DNA of 64,000 nt, taken from Bartonella tamiae Th239 (GTDB taxonomy: Bacteria > Pseudomonadota > Alphaproteobacteria > Rhizobiales > Rhizobiaceae). The notes under the pieces were generated by a model that worked only from the letters and a program-made list of their open reading frames with translations, searched no databases and was not told where the DNA came from. Every line of letters starts with the position of its first letter. The stretch's first letter is position 1. The stretch lies in contig NZ_JH725147.1 of assembly GCF_000278275.1 (NCBI RefSeq), positions 432,388 to 496,387 on the forward strand. Direction: 5' to 3'. Below, piece by piece: positions 42,450 to 51,794 of this stretch. Position numbers and translations under genes: made by a program.

Positions 42450-43847
42450 ATGGCCGCCAATGATTATGTGATTAAAGATATCAATCTTGCTGAGTTTGGA
42501 CGTAAAGAACTTGATATCGCTGAAACAGAAATGCCAGGATTGATGGCGTGTCGTGAAGAATTTGGTACATCGCAACCATTGCGTGGTGCCCGTATTTCGG
42601 GTTCGCTTCATATGACTATTCAAACGGCGGTATTGATTGAAACGCTTAAAGCAATTGGTGCAGAAGTGCGATGGGCATCTTGTAATATTTTCTCAACACA
42701 AGATCATGCGGCGGCTGCAATTGCAGCGACCGGAACACCAGTTTTTGCGATTAAAGGAGAAACTTTAGAGGAATATTGGAGCTATACAGATGCTATTTTT
42801 CAATGGCCTGATGGAGAGCCCTCTAATATGATTTTAGATGATGGCGGAGATGCGACAGCGTATATTCTTTTGGGGGCACGTGCTGAAAATGGTGAAGATG
42901 TTCTATCACACCCAGAATCGGAAGAAGAAGAAGTTTTATTTGCTCAAATTAAAAAACGTATGGCACAAACACCGGGATTTTTTACGCGTCAACGTGATGC
43001 AATTAAAGGTGTAACAGAAGAAACGACAACCGGCGTTAATCGCCTTTATCAATTACAGAAAAAAGGACTTTTGCCGTTTCCAGCCATAAATGTGAATGAT
43101 AGTGTCACAAAATCGAAATTTGATAATAAATATGGCTGTAAGGAATCGCTTGTTGATGGCATACGCCGTGGCACTGATGTGATGATGGCTGGCAAAACAG
43201 CGGTTGTTTGTGGTTATGGTGATGTAGGCAAAGGTTCTGCTGCGTCACTTTCAGGTGCGGGTGCACGTGTTAAGGTGACAGAGATTGATCCTATTTGTGC
43301 GTTGCAAGCTGCAATGGATGGCTATGAAGTTGTGACTTTGGAAGATGCGGCACCTACGGCCGATATCATTATCACAACGACAGGCAATAAAGATATTGTA
43401 CGCATTGAACATATGCGTGAAGTCAAAGATATGTGCATTATTGGCAATATTGGTCATTTTGATAATGAAATTCAGGTGGCAGCTCTTAAAAATCTGAAAT
43501 GGACAAATATTAAACCACAAGTGGATATGATTACCTTTCCTGATGGGAAACGTATGATTTTACTTTCGGAAGGACGTCTGCTCAATCTTGGTAATGCAAC
43601 GGGTCATCCATCTTTTGTTATGTCTGCTTCATTTACCAATCAAACTCTTGGTCAAATTGAACTTTACACAAAAGGTGAAAATTATAAAAATGAAGTTTAT
43701 GTGCTGCCCAAGCATTTGGATGAAAAAGTAGCCCGTTTGCATTTGGATCGCCTTGGAGTGAAACTTAGTGAATTGTCAAAAGAACAAGCCGATTATATTG
43801 GTGTGACGCCACAAGGACCTTACAAACCAGAACATTATCGTTATTAA
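42450..43847 (+). CDS. ahcY: S-adenosylhomocysteinase
   Basis: Hydrolyses S-adenosylhomocysteine to homocysteine and adenosine, keeping methylation going. 465 residues, with [49 protein letters not shown], the NAD-binding [13 protein letters not shown] and the C-terminal [14 protein letters not shown]...YKPEHYRY. Strong AAAGGAG site 7 bases before the ATG. Followed by a terminator. Confidence 0.97.
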   Translation: MAANDYVIKDINLAEFGRKELDIAETEMPGLMACREEFGTSQPLRGARISGSLHMTIQTAVLIETLKAIGAEVRWASCNIFSTQDHAAAAIAATGTPVFAIKGETLEEYWSYTDAIFQWPDGEPSNMILDDGGDATAYILLGARAENGEDVLSHPESEEEEVLFAQIKKRMAQTPGFFTRQRDAIKGVTEETTTGVNRLYQLQKKGLLPFPAINVNDSVTKSKFDNKYGCKESLVDGIRRGTDVMMAGKTAVVCGYGDVGKGSAASLSGAGARVKVTEIDPICALQAAMDGYEVVTLEDAAPTADIIITTTGNKDIVRIEHMREVKDMCIIGNIGHFDNEIQVAALKNLKWTNIKPQVDMITFPDGKRMILLSEGRLLNLGNATGHPSFVMSASFTNQTLGQIELYTKGENYKNEVYVLPKHLDEKVARLHLDRLGVKLSELSKEQADYIGVTPQGPYKPEHYRY

Positions 43848-43865
43848 TTGATCTTAAGATTTTTT

Positions 43866-43896
43866 AAAGGCTCATCAATATTTGATGAGCTTTTCA
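43866..43896 (+). terminator. terminator behind ahcY
   Basis: GCTCATCA - ATATT - TGATGAGC followed by TTTTC. Confidence 0.75.
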
Positions 43897-44101
43897 TGTT
43901 TAAAATTATATCTTAGCAGTTATAATGCAAACGATGAGAGTTTTATGGTCTTGTTAACAAATGAAATGATAATAGACACATAGTGGATTGAATTAAAAAC
44001 CTTGTGTGACATAAAATTTGATTATGGATATGGGTGTTTGATTTTATAAATTCATTTGTCTATGTTTGAGTTGGTGTGACGGTTTTGGAGACAGATCAAG
44101 A

Positions 44102-46435
44102 ATGACAGGAATGGCAGGAAATTTTTGGCTTGCCTTAACTGTTTTTAGCGGTTTACTCATTTTTATTTTTTTACTTATTGCAGAAAAAATTCTAAGTAAA
44201 ATATCAAATAAACTTTTTACAAAAAACCATTATCAACAAACGCAAAACACAGATTCTTCTTTTGATGATTATCAAAAACTTTTCACTTATACAGGACAAA
44301 GTAGCATTGTCTGGGATACGCCTCTTTCGCCTCCGCTTATTATTGGTCAATTTCTTTTTTGTAAGAATGATCAAATAAAAGAACCAATTGATGAAATATT
44401 TCGCTTTGAGCAATGGGTTGAAGATAATGATGCCCACCTTCTTGAAGATGCGCTATTGGCTTTGCGGGAAGATGGAAAGACTTTTACACTTTATGTAGAA
44501 AGCAAGCTTGGTACACGCATACATGTCCATGGCTTAATTGTTGGTTCTGCGGCCGTCGCGCATTTTACAAATGTGTCGCATTTTGAAGAAAACCACACAC
44601 AACTCGAATGTGCAGATCGTGCAATGCGACAGATATATCATGCACAAATCGCTTTGTTTAATGCGCTTGATGAACCAGTTTGGATAAAAGATAAAAAAGG
44701 GTCTCTTTTATTTGCAAATAATGCCTATCGTGATGCTTATGATCATGATGAGGACATGATGAAAAATGTCGCATTTTTTAATGAAACAACACGTCAAAAA
44801 ATTACAGAAGGTGGTCCGTTATATAAAGGATTAGGTACTGCAATTATTAAGGGAGAAAGACGTAGTTTTCAAGTTAGTGAAATTAGGGATGATGAGATCA
44901 TTGCAACCTTTGCCCATGATATGAGTGTAACGGAAAATCTGAGCGATGAAATAAAATATATGAAACGCGGATATTCCGAAACATTAGATCAAATTTCAAC
45001 AGCGGTCGCTATTTTTAGTGCGGATCAAAAATTAATTTTTTTTAATCACGCCTTTGCCATATTATGGCCTTTGGATACAGCTTTTTTGGAAAGTGAGCCA
45101 AGTCATACCTTATTGTTGGATCGTTTGCGCACAGATGGAATTATAGCCGAGCCGCGCGCTTGGCGCGAATGGAAAGATGATTTATTTTCAGCCTATCACT
45201 CAGTTGACTCTCACCAACATATTTGGAATTTACCCGATGGGCGTACAGTAAGAGTTCTTGCAAGTCCTCATCCGCAAGGTGGCGTGACGTGGCTTTTTGA
45301 AAATTTAACAGAAAAAATTGATCTTGAAAGACGTTATAATGATTTGATAAAAATGCAAGGGGAAACACTTGATCATTTGTCAGAAGGGGTTGGTGTTTTT
45401 GGATCAGATGGTCGGGTGCGTCTTTCTAATCCTGCTCTTGCAAAGCTTTGGTCTTTGTCACATGAATTTATAGTTGAAGGCACACATATTTCAAAAATCC
45501 AAGCGCAATGTGCCCCATTTGTTCATGGTGATATTTGGGACAAATTTACGACATTAATCACCGGATTTGCAGAAGTGCGCGAAACCTTATCAGGACGTAT
45601 CGATTTGGTTTCTGGTGCTGTTTTTGATTATGCGCTTGTGCCTTTACCTAATGCACAAACCATGCTGACATTTGTTAATGTGACAGATAGCGTTAATATA
45701 ACTCGAGCTTTGGAAGAAAAAAATGAAGCTTTAGAAAGCGCCGACAGATTACGCAACAAATTTGTTCAACATGTTTCTTATGAATTACGAACGCCTTTAA
45801 CCAATATTATGGGTTTTTCCGATATTTTGAGTTCTCAGATCTTTGGTGCGCTGAATGATCGTCAACTCGACTATCTGAAGCATATTGGTTCAGAATCGAG
45901 CGCACTTTCCAATATTGTTGATGATATTTTGGATCTTGCAACTTTGGATGCAGGCATTATGCAGCTTGATCTTAAGGACGTTAATATTGATGAGGTAATG
46001 GCTTATGCCGTGGAACGAGCAAACGAAAGACTTGGTGGTCGCCCCGTTCAAATTGTTGTCACACAAAATACAAAAGTCACAAAAATGCTTGCTGATCCGG
46101 GCCGATTACGTCAAATTTTCATCAATATATTAAATAATGCTGTTAATTTTGCACCTGATGGAACACGTATTGATTTTCAATCGAAATACCAAGAAAATAA
46201 GCTTATTTTTGAAGTCCATGACGAAGGCTGTGGGATTCCAGAACATATTATAGAAACAGTGTTTCAGCGTTTTTCTTCGCATGCTCATAACGGTTCAAGA
46301 GCAGGTGCAGGTCTTGGTCTTTCAATTGTCAAAAGTTTCGTTGAATTGCACGGCGGTGAAGTTGTTATAAAAACAGGCCAAGAAAGAGGAACAACCGTAG
46401 TCTGTTCTTTTCCATTGGTTGAAAAAACTGAGTAA
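44102..46435 (+). CDS. divL: DivL-like PAS sensor kinase with Tyr in place of the phospho-acceptor His
   Basis: A 777-residue membrane kinase: one N-terminal helix (about 8-28), PAS-like modules between about 170 and 530, a dimerisation helix and an HATPase domain. The H-box reads FVQHVSYELRTPLTNI: Tyr560 stands where other kinases have His (SHELRTP), the hallmark of DivL. The ATPase domain is intact (NILNNAVNFAPDG, DEGCGIPEH, GAGLGLSIVKSF). In Caulobacter DivL binds DivK and steers the CckA-CtrA cell-cycle relay, acting mainly as a scaffold. Between ahcY and tsaE, as in other Rhizobiales. The start could also be an in-frame TTG at 44066. Confidence 0.85.
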   Translation: MTGMAGNFWLALTVFSGLLIFIFLLIAEKILSKISNKLFTKNHYQQTQNTDSSFDDYQKLFTYTGQSSIVWDTPLSPPLIIGQFLFCKNDQIKEPIDEIFRFEQWVEDNDAHLLEDALLALREDGKTFTLYVESKLGTRIHVHGLIVGSAAVAHFTNVSHFEENHTQLECADRAMRQIYHAQIALFNALDEPVWIKDKKGSLLFANNAYRDAYDHDEDMMKNVAFFNETTRQKITEGGPLYKGLGTAIIKGERRSFQVSEIRDDEIIATFAHDMSVTENLSDEIKYMKRGYSETLDQISTAVAIFSADQKLIFFNHAFAILWPLDTAFLESEPSHTLLLDRLRTDGIIAEPRAWREWKDDLFSAYHSVDSHQHIWNLPDGRTVRVLASPHPQGGVTWLFENLTEKIDLERRYNDLIKMQGETLDHLSEGVGVFGSDGRVRLSNPALAKLWSLSHEFIVEGTHISKIQAQCAPFVHGDIWDKFTTLITGFAEVRETLSGRIDLVSGAVFDYALVPLPNAQTMLTFVNVTDSVNITRALEEKNEALESADRLRNKFVQHVSYELRTPLTNIMGFSDILSSQIFGALNDRQLDYLKHIGSESSALSNIVDDILDLATLDAGIMQLDLKDVNIDEVMAYAVERANERLGGRPVQIVVTQNTKVTKMLADPGRLRQIFINILNNAVNFAPDGTRIDFQSKYQENKLIFEVHDEGCGIPEHIIETVFQRFSSHAHNGSRAGAGLGLSIVKSFVELHGGEVVIKTGQERGTTVVCSFPLVEKTE

Positions 46436-46449
46436 AAGAAAGAAATATC

Positions 46450-47988
46450 ATGCAGTTTAGTTTTTTTCTTGAAAATGAGAAAGCAACCCATTTTTTTGCG
46501 CAAGATTTTTCTCTTGCTTTAAGAAAAGGCGATTTGATCACGCTGGAGGGTGATCTTGGTGCAGGAAAATCAACATTTGCCCGTGCCATTATTCGCACAC
46601 TTGCTAATGATATGATGCTTGATGTGCCAAGTCCTACTTTCACCTTGGTACAAAATTATGCGCTTGAGCGCTTTCATATCACACATGCGGATCTGTATCG
46701 CATTTTTTATCCTGAAGAAATTGATGAGCTGGGATTTGAAGAGGCTCGTCAAGATGGCATTTTGTTGGTTGAGTGGCCACAAAAAGCAGAGGGTGCCTTG
46801 AAAGATATAGACTTTTCTGTCACGTTTTCACACGAAAAAAAAGGGCGTCAAATTGAAATTGAAGCACATGATAGCGCCGCAAAAAGACTGCAACATTCAT
46901 TGGATATCCGTAATTTTTTAGAAAAGAATGGAAGACGATATTATTCGAGACGTTTTTTTACAGGTGATGCTTCAGCACGTTTTTATGAAATCCTCATTGC
47001 GGATCATAATGATGATACTGTTTGTGATGATCATAGCAGTACGCCTCATACCGAAGTGCTTATGGATGCGCCGCAGATGGAAATGCCAGAAATATCGCCA
47101 GTACAAACGGGAGAAAATTATGCCAAAAAAGCACATTTGTCTGAGACAATATATCAATTTATTGGTATTGATCGTCTTATTTTAAATCATGGATTTGTTG
47201 CGCCAACTATTCACGCATATGATGGTGAAAACGGTTTGCTTATTATGAATGATCTCGGGCGTGAAGGTATTCTTGATACAAATTGTCAACCCCTTCTTGA
47301 TCGTTATATTGCAAGCGCCGAGCTTTTGGCACATTTTCATCAAAAAGATTGGCCAAACGCCGTCAGTTTTAGTGATTTTTCTTTTCAAATTCCTTCTTAT
47401 GACCGCACTGTTTTACAAGTTGAAGTGTCGTTATTGCTCGACTGGTATGTGCCTTTTAAGATGCATCAGCGTTTTTATGATGAGCAAAGGGTAGAATTTT
47501 TTGCGCAATGGTCACCTTTTTTTGATTTCTTTGAAAAGGCGGAGCAGACCTTTGTCATGCGTGATTTTCATTCGCCTAATATTTTATGGCGTGAAGGTGA
47601 AAACAAATTGAATCGTCTTGGACTTCTTGATTTTCAAGATGGTCAAATAGGAGCAACTGCCTATGATGTCGTTTCATTAGCACAAGATGCGCGTGTGGCT
47701 CTTTCGCCAGAATTTGAAAAAAAAGTTGTTGCGGCTTATTGTACAGAACGTAAAAAATTGCCAAGATTTTTCGATGAAGATGCATTTCATAAAATTTATG
47801 CAATTGCAGGTGCGCAACGTTCTTCTAAAATATTAGGTTTGTTTATACGATTAAATGATCGTGACCATAAGCCGCAATATCTCAAATTGCTGCCGCATTG
47901 CCAAGATTATCTAAAACGAAATTTATCTCATCCAGAACTTTATAATTTGCGTGAATTTTATCGTGTTACAGGATTGATTGATGGATAA
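46450..47988 (+). CDS. TsaE - AmgK-like kinase fusion
   Basis: A 512-residue bifunctional protein. Residues 1-150 are TsaE, the ATPase of the t6A37 tRNA threonylcarbamoyl complex (LEGDLGAGKSTFARAI Walker A, SPTFTLVQNY, HADLYRI, LVEWPQKAEG). Residues about 160-512 form an APH-fold kinase (MNDLGREGI, MRDFHSPNILW with catalytic Asp/Asn, LLDFQDGQIG) like AmgK, which phosphorylates N-acetylmuramate or N-acetylglucosamine at C1. Such fusions are typical of alphaproteobacteria. murU-like follows with an 11-base overlap, which supports the sugar-kinase call. Confidence 0.92.
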   Translation: MQFSFFLENEKATHFFAQDFSLALRKGDLITLEGDLGAGKSTFARAIIRTLANDMMLDVPSPTFTLVQNYALERFHITHADLYRIFYPEEIDELGFEEARQDGILLVEWPQKAEGALKDIDFSVTFSHEKKGRQIEIEAHDSAAKRLQHSLDIRNFLEKNGRRYYSRRFFTGDASARFYEILIADHNDDTVCDDHSSTPHTEVLMDAPQMEMPEISPVQTGENYAKKAHLSETIYQFIGIDRLILNHGFVAPTIHAYDGENGLLIMNDLGREGILDTNCQPLLDRYIASAELLAHFHQKDWPNAVSFSDFSFQIPSYDRTVLQVEVSLLLDWYVPFKMHQRFYDEQRVEFFAQWSPFFDFFEKAEQTFVMRDFHSPNILWREGENKLNRLGLLDFQDGQIGATAYDVVSLAQDARVALSPEFEKKVVAAYCTERKKLPRFFDEDAFHKIYAIAGAQRSSKILGLFIRLNDRDHKPQYLKLLPHCQDYLKRNLSHPELYNLREFYRVTGLIDG

Positions 47989-48706
47989 AAAACACCATAT
48001 TCATTCTGCTATGGTATTGGCAGCGGGAATGGGAACGCGCATGCGCCCTTTGACATTAAAAATTCCCAAACCACTTATCAAAATTTATGGACGCACACTT
48101 CTTGATCGCGCACTTGATCAATTGGAAAGAGCTGGCATTGAAAATGCGGTTGTCAATATTCACCATTTAGGCCAGCAGATAGAAGATCATCTCAAAATGC
48201 GTCACAAACCGCATATTCTTATATCTGATGAATGTTCACAGCTTTTGGATTCTGGTGGTGGGGTGATTAAGGCCCTCCCTCTTTTAGGCAATGAGCCGTT
48301 TTTTATTCTTAACGCTGATACGTTTTGGATTGATCATGATGATTCTGTTTTAAGGAAAATGGAAGCATATTTTAATCCAGAAATTATGGATATGTTATTA
48401 TTAACAGTTCGTCGAGATCAATCAGCCTCAATAGAGCGGGGCGATTTTTTAATGGCATCAGATCGACAATTGACGCGTGCGCCTTCAAATATCAGTGAGG
48501 CTGTTATTTATGGTGGTGTATTGCTTGTCCATCCGAAGTTTTTTCATAATAGGTCAATGATGCCTCATTCTTTAAATCTTTATTTTGATGAAGCGATTGC
48601 AAATAAGCGTCTTTTTGGTTTTCCACTTGATGGATATTGGTATACAGTCGGCCGTATGGATATGATTGCTCCTGTAGAATATTTGTTGCAAAAGCGAGAA
48701 AAATAA
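47978..48706 (+). CDS. murU: MurU-like N-acetylmuramate-1-phosphate uridylyltransferase
   Basis: A nucleotidyltransferase of 242 residues: MVLAAGMGTRMRPLTLKIPKPLI signature, ILNADTFWID metal site, GGGVIKAL and the C-terminal FPLDGYWYTVGRMD. With the AmgK-like domain encoded just upstream it would convert MurNAc-1-P to UDP-MurNAc, the fosfomycin-bypassing peptidoglycan recycling route known from Pseudomonas. Overlap of 11 bases upstream; addB starts 1 base after its stop. Confidence 0.88.
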   Translation: MMDKKHHIHSAMVLAAGMGTRMRPLTLKIPKPLIKIYGRTLLDRALDQLERAGIENAVVNIHHLGQQIEDHLKMRHKPHILISDECSQLLDSGGGVIKALPLLGNEPFFILNADTFWIDHDDSVLRKMEAYFNPEIMDMLLLTVRRDQSASIERGDFLMASDRQLTRAPSNISEAVIYGGVLLVHPKFFHNRSMMPHSLNLYFDEAIANKRLFGFPLDGYWYTVGRMDMIAPVEYLLQKREK

Positions 48707-48707
48707 C

Positions 48708-51700
48708 GTGAGGGATAAACCAAATATTTTCTCAATACCGGCCAGTGTGCCTTTTTTGCCAACATTTGTCGAGGCACTTTTATCAGGCAAATTGATTGAA
48801 GATTTTGCACAAAATGATAAGTCACAAACGCGCTTAATCGATAGCATCATTTATGTTCCCACGCGACGTGCTGCTCGTGCCTTGCGGTCTGCCTTTGTTG
48901 AAAACAACATGCAGCATTCCAGTTTTTTGCCAACAATTTTGTCTTTTGGTGATAGGGAAGATGACATTGATTTTTTTGAGTTAAGCGGTGAAGATCATTT
49001 CATGTTTAATCCAAAAATAGGTGATAGTGATCGTATCTTAATATTAGCGCGTCTTATTCGTCCTTGGCGTGAAAATTTGCCTTATCATATTCGTGCAATG
49101 TTTGGTAGTGAAGATGTTTTGGTACCAAGTAACACTGCTGATGCTATTTGGCTTGCACAAGATTTAGCTCGTTTGATGGATGAAGTTGAAACAGAAGCCG
49201 CCGATTGGTCGAAGCTTCATGAAATACACCCTGACATGGTTGCTGAATGGTGGCAAATCACTTTAGAATTTTTAAATCTTGTCACTAAGACATGGCCACA
49301 AATTTTACAAGAAAATCATTTGGAAAATCCTGCTATATGGCGCAATAAACTTATTGCGCGGCAAACAGAAAAATTTTTGCAGGATAATCCTGAACGTCCA
49401 ATTCTTGTTGCAGGCTCCAATGGATCCATTCCTGCAATTGCTGATTTTTTACATGTTGTCAGTCGTTTAAATAATGGCGCGGTGGTTTTACCGGGTCTTG
49501 ATCATATGATGGATGAAGCGCAATGGCGTTCTTTAGATGGTCTTCAAAAAGATGCGGCTCTTTTTACCCATCCCCAATATAATTTTAAAAAATTACTTGA
49601 TCGTTTAAATGTTGTCCGCTCAGATATAAAAGAAATTGGCCATGTTTCAGATCGTAAAAAAAAGCGCGCATTCATTGTTTCAGAATCTTTAAGATCTGCC
49701 GATACAACAGATCATTGGATTGATCTTCAACGTGAAAATTTTCAAGACATTTCTCATGATATTAGCTTAATTGAAGCAGCAAATGAGAGGGAAGAAGCTC
49801 TTGCTATTGCCGTTGCTTTGCGTCAAGCTATTGAAACGCCTAAAAAAACGGCGGCTTTTATTACGGGAGATCGTACTTTAGCGCGTCGGGTTGTATCGGA
49901 ATTGGCACGTTTTGGTATTCAGGCCAATGATTCAGGAGGCGTGCCATTATCTGAAACATTACCAGCAACACTTATTCGTCTGATTCTAAATGGTATGTTT
50001 GAAGAAAGTGATCCTGTTGCATATTTATCGCTTTTAAAACATCCTTTGACATGTTTGGGCTTAGAGCGCTCTCTTTTAAGGGCAAAAGCAGAAGAATTTG
50101 AACTTTTTGCTCTTCGTGGGGGGACTGGAAGAGTTAATCTTGCCACATGTGAGACTTTTTTTGAAGCAAGGCTTCTGCAGTTAACAGAAAATAATCATCT
50201 TAGTGATGGCATAGACAAAACAATGATTGAAAATGCGCGTGATCTGACAATGCGCATTGCTCAATCTATTAAACCGCTGATTACGCTTATGCAGAAAACG
50301 GAGCCTATATCTGTCTCAATGGCTGCCATTGCAACGGTAGAAGTATTTGAAGCTTTTGGTCGCGATGAAAATAATTCTCTTTCGGTACTTTATCAAGGAG
50401 AGGCTGGAAAAGCGATAATCGCTTTTTTTCGTAATCTTATAGAAGATCATTCTGGCTTAACTTTTGATATTTCTGAGTGGCCAAATATTTTTGAAGCTTT
50501 GATCGCATCGCGTTCGGTGAGTCCTCCAGTTGGGGGGCATCCGCGACTTTTTATTTGGGGTGCTTTGGAATCACGTCTTCAAACGGTCGATACGGTCGTT
50601 CTTGGTGGAATGAATGAAGGTTCTTGGCCACAAGCAACCAAAAATGATCCATTTATGTCGCGCACAATGAAAATGATGATAACGCTTGATCCGCCTGAGA
50701 GGCGTATTGGGCTTGCAGCTCATGATTTTCAAATGGCAATGGGCATGGATAAAATTATTTTGAGTCGTTCAGTACGTGCTGGTAATGCACCGTCTGTTCC
50801 TTCACGCTGGCTGCAACGTTTGCAAACAGTACTTGGACCAGAAATATCAGAACAAATGCGCCATCAAGGAGCAATTTTTGTTCATTGGGCGCGTGAGCTT
50901 GACGATACTAAGGATGTGGCTTTTGTTACTCAACCTTGTCCTGCTCCTCCGTTGTCAGTAAGACCAAAACATTTTTCAGTCACAGAAATTGAAACTTTGC
51001 GTCGTGATCCTTATGCAATTTATGCAAAAAAGATTTTGAGATTAAAACCTTTGGATCCTCTCATTCATGATCCTTCCGCGGCAGAACGCGGCACACTTTA
51101 TCATGCTATTGTTGCTGCTTTCATAGAGCAAAAAATTGATCCCAAAGCACCAGACGCCCATCATTTTTTTTTAAATCTTGCTCGTGCTGAATTCGATCGT
51201 GCGCAGTTGCCTCTTGATGTTGAAGCGGTTTGGTGGCCACGTTTTGAAATATTGGTTCCTGCATTGTTGGATTGGGAAAAATCGCGCGCTGATGCGCAGT
51301 CATTGGTTGAAATTTCCGCACGCCCTCTTGAAATTGGAAAGTCTGGTGTTACCCTTTCAGGGCGTGCTGACCGAATTGATATTTTTTCAACAAAAAATGC
51401 TGAAATTTTGGACTTTAAAACAGGTAGCAATCCTTCTCTTACACAAGCAAGAACACTGATGGCACCGCAATTGGCTTTGGAAGCCGCGTTGTTTTTAAGA
51501 AATCGTTTTGAAGGATGTAAAGATTTAAATCTTGTTGAACTGATTTATGTACGATTAACTCATCAGGGTGAAGTAAAAGAGGATCGCTTATGTGCAAAAT
51601 CGGATCATACGGTTTTTTCACTTTCTGAAAAAGCGTGGACCGAACTTGATAAGCTTATGCATTATTATAATAATGACAAACAAGGCTATCTTTCCCGCGC

Positions 51701-51794
51701 TATGCCAGCTCTTACGAATTATAAAGGGGATTATGATCATTTGGCACGTGTTTTAGAATGGTCTGCTGAAAATGATAATGGGGGTGAGGAATGA
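48708..51794 (+). CDS. addB: AddB, subunit of the AddAB helicase-nuclease
   Basis: A 1028-residue alphaproteobacterial-type AddB with a GTG start. It has an N-terminal region with an inactivated helicase fold (IYVPTRRAARALRSAF), a central part with VVLGGMNEGSWPQ, and a C-terminal PD-(D/E)xK nuclease with GTLYHAIV, the metal ligand in GRADRIDIF and EILDFKTGS. With AddA it processes double-strand breaks for RecA loading, replacing RecBCD. Overlaps addA by 4 bases. Confidence 0.94.
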   Translation: MRDKPNIFSIPASVPFLPTFVEALLSGKLIEDFAQNDKSQTRLIDSIIYVPTRRAARALRSAFVENNMQHSSFLPTILSFGDREDDIDFFELSGEDHFMFNPKIGDSDRILILARLIRPWRENLPYHIRAMFGSEDVLVPSNTADAIWLAQDLARLMDEVETEAADWSKLHEIHPDMVAEWWQITLEFLNLVTKTWPQILQENHLENPAIWRNKLIARQTEKFLQDNPERPILVAGSNGSIPAIADFLHVVSRLNNGAVVLPGLDHMMDEAQWRSLDGLQKDAALFTHPQYNFKKLLDRLNVVRSDIKEIGHVSDRKKKRAFIVSESLRSADTTDHWIDLQRENFQDISHDISLIEAANEREEALAIAVALRQAIETPKKTAAFITGDRTLARRVVSELARFGIQANDSGGVPLSETLPATLIRLILNGMFEESDPVAYLSLLKHPLTCLGLERSLLRAKAEEFELFALRGGTGRVNLATCETFFEARLLQLTENNHLSDGIDKTMIENARDLTMRIAQSIKPLITLMQKTEPISVSMAAIATVEVFEAFGRDENNSLSVLYQGEAGKAIIAFFRNLIEDHSGLTFDISEWPNIFEALIASRSVSPPVGGHPRLFIWGALESRLQTVDTVVLGGMNEGSWPQATKNDPFMSRTMKMMITLDPPERRIGLAAHDFQMAMGMDKIILSRSVRAGNAPSVPSRWLQRLQTVLGPEISEQMRHQGAIFVHWARELDDTKDVAFVTQPCPAPPLSVRPKHFSVTEIETLRRDPYAIYAKKILRLKPLDPLIHDPSAAERGTLYHAIVAAFIEQKIDPKAPDAHHFFLNLARAEFDRAQLPLDVEAVWWPRFEILVPALLDWEKSRADAQSLVEISARPLEIGKSGVTLSGRADRIDIFSTKNAEILDFKTGSNPSLTQARTLMAPQLALEAALFLRNRFEGCKDLNLVELIYVRLTHQGEVKEDRLCAKSDHTVFSLSEKAWTELDKLMHYYNNDKQGYLSRAMPALTNYKGDYDHLARVLEWSAENDNGGEE

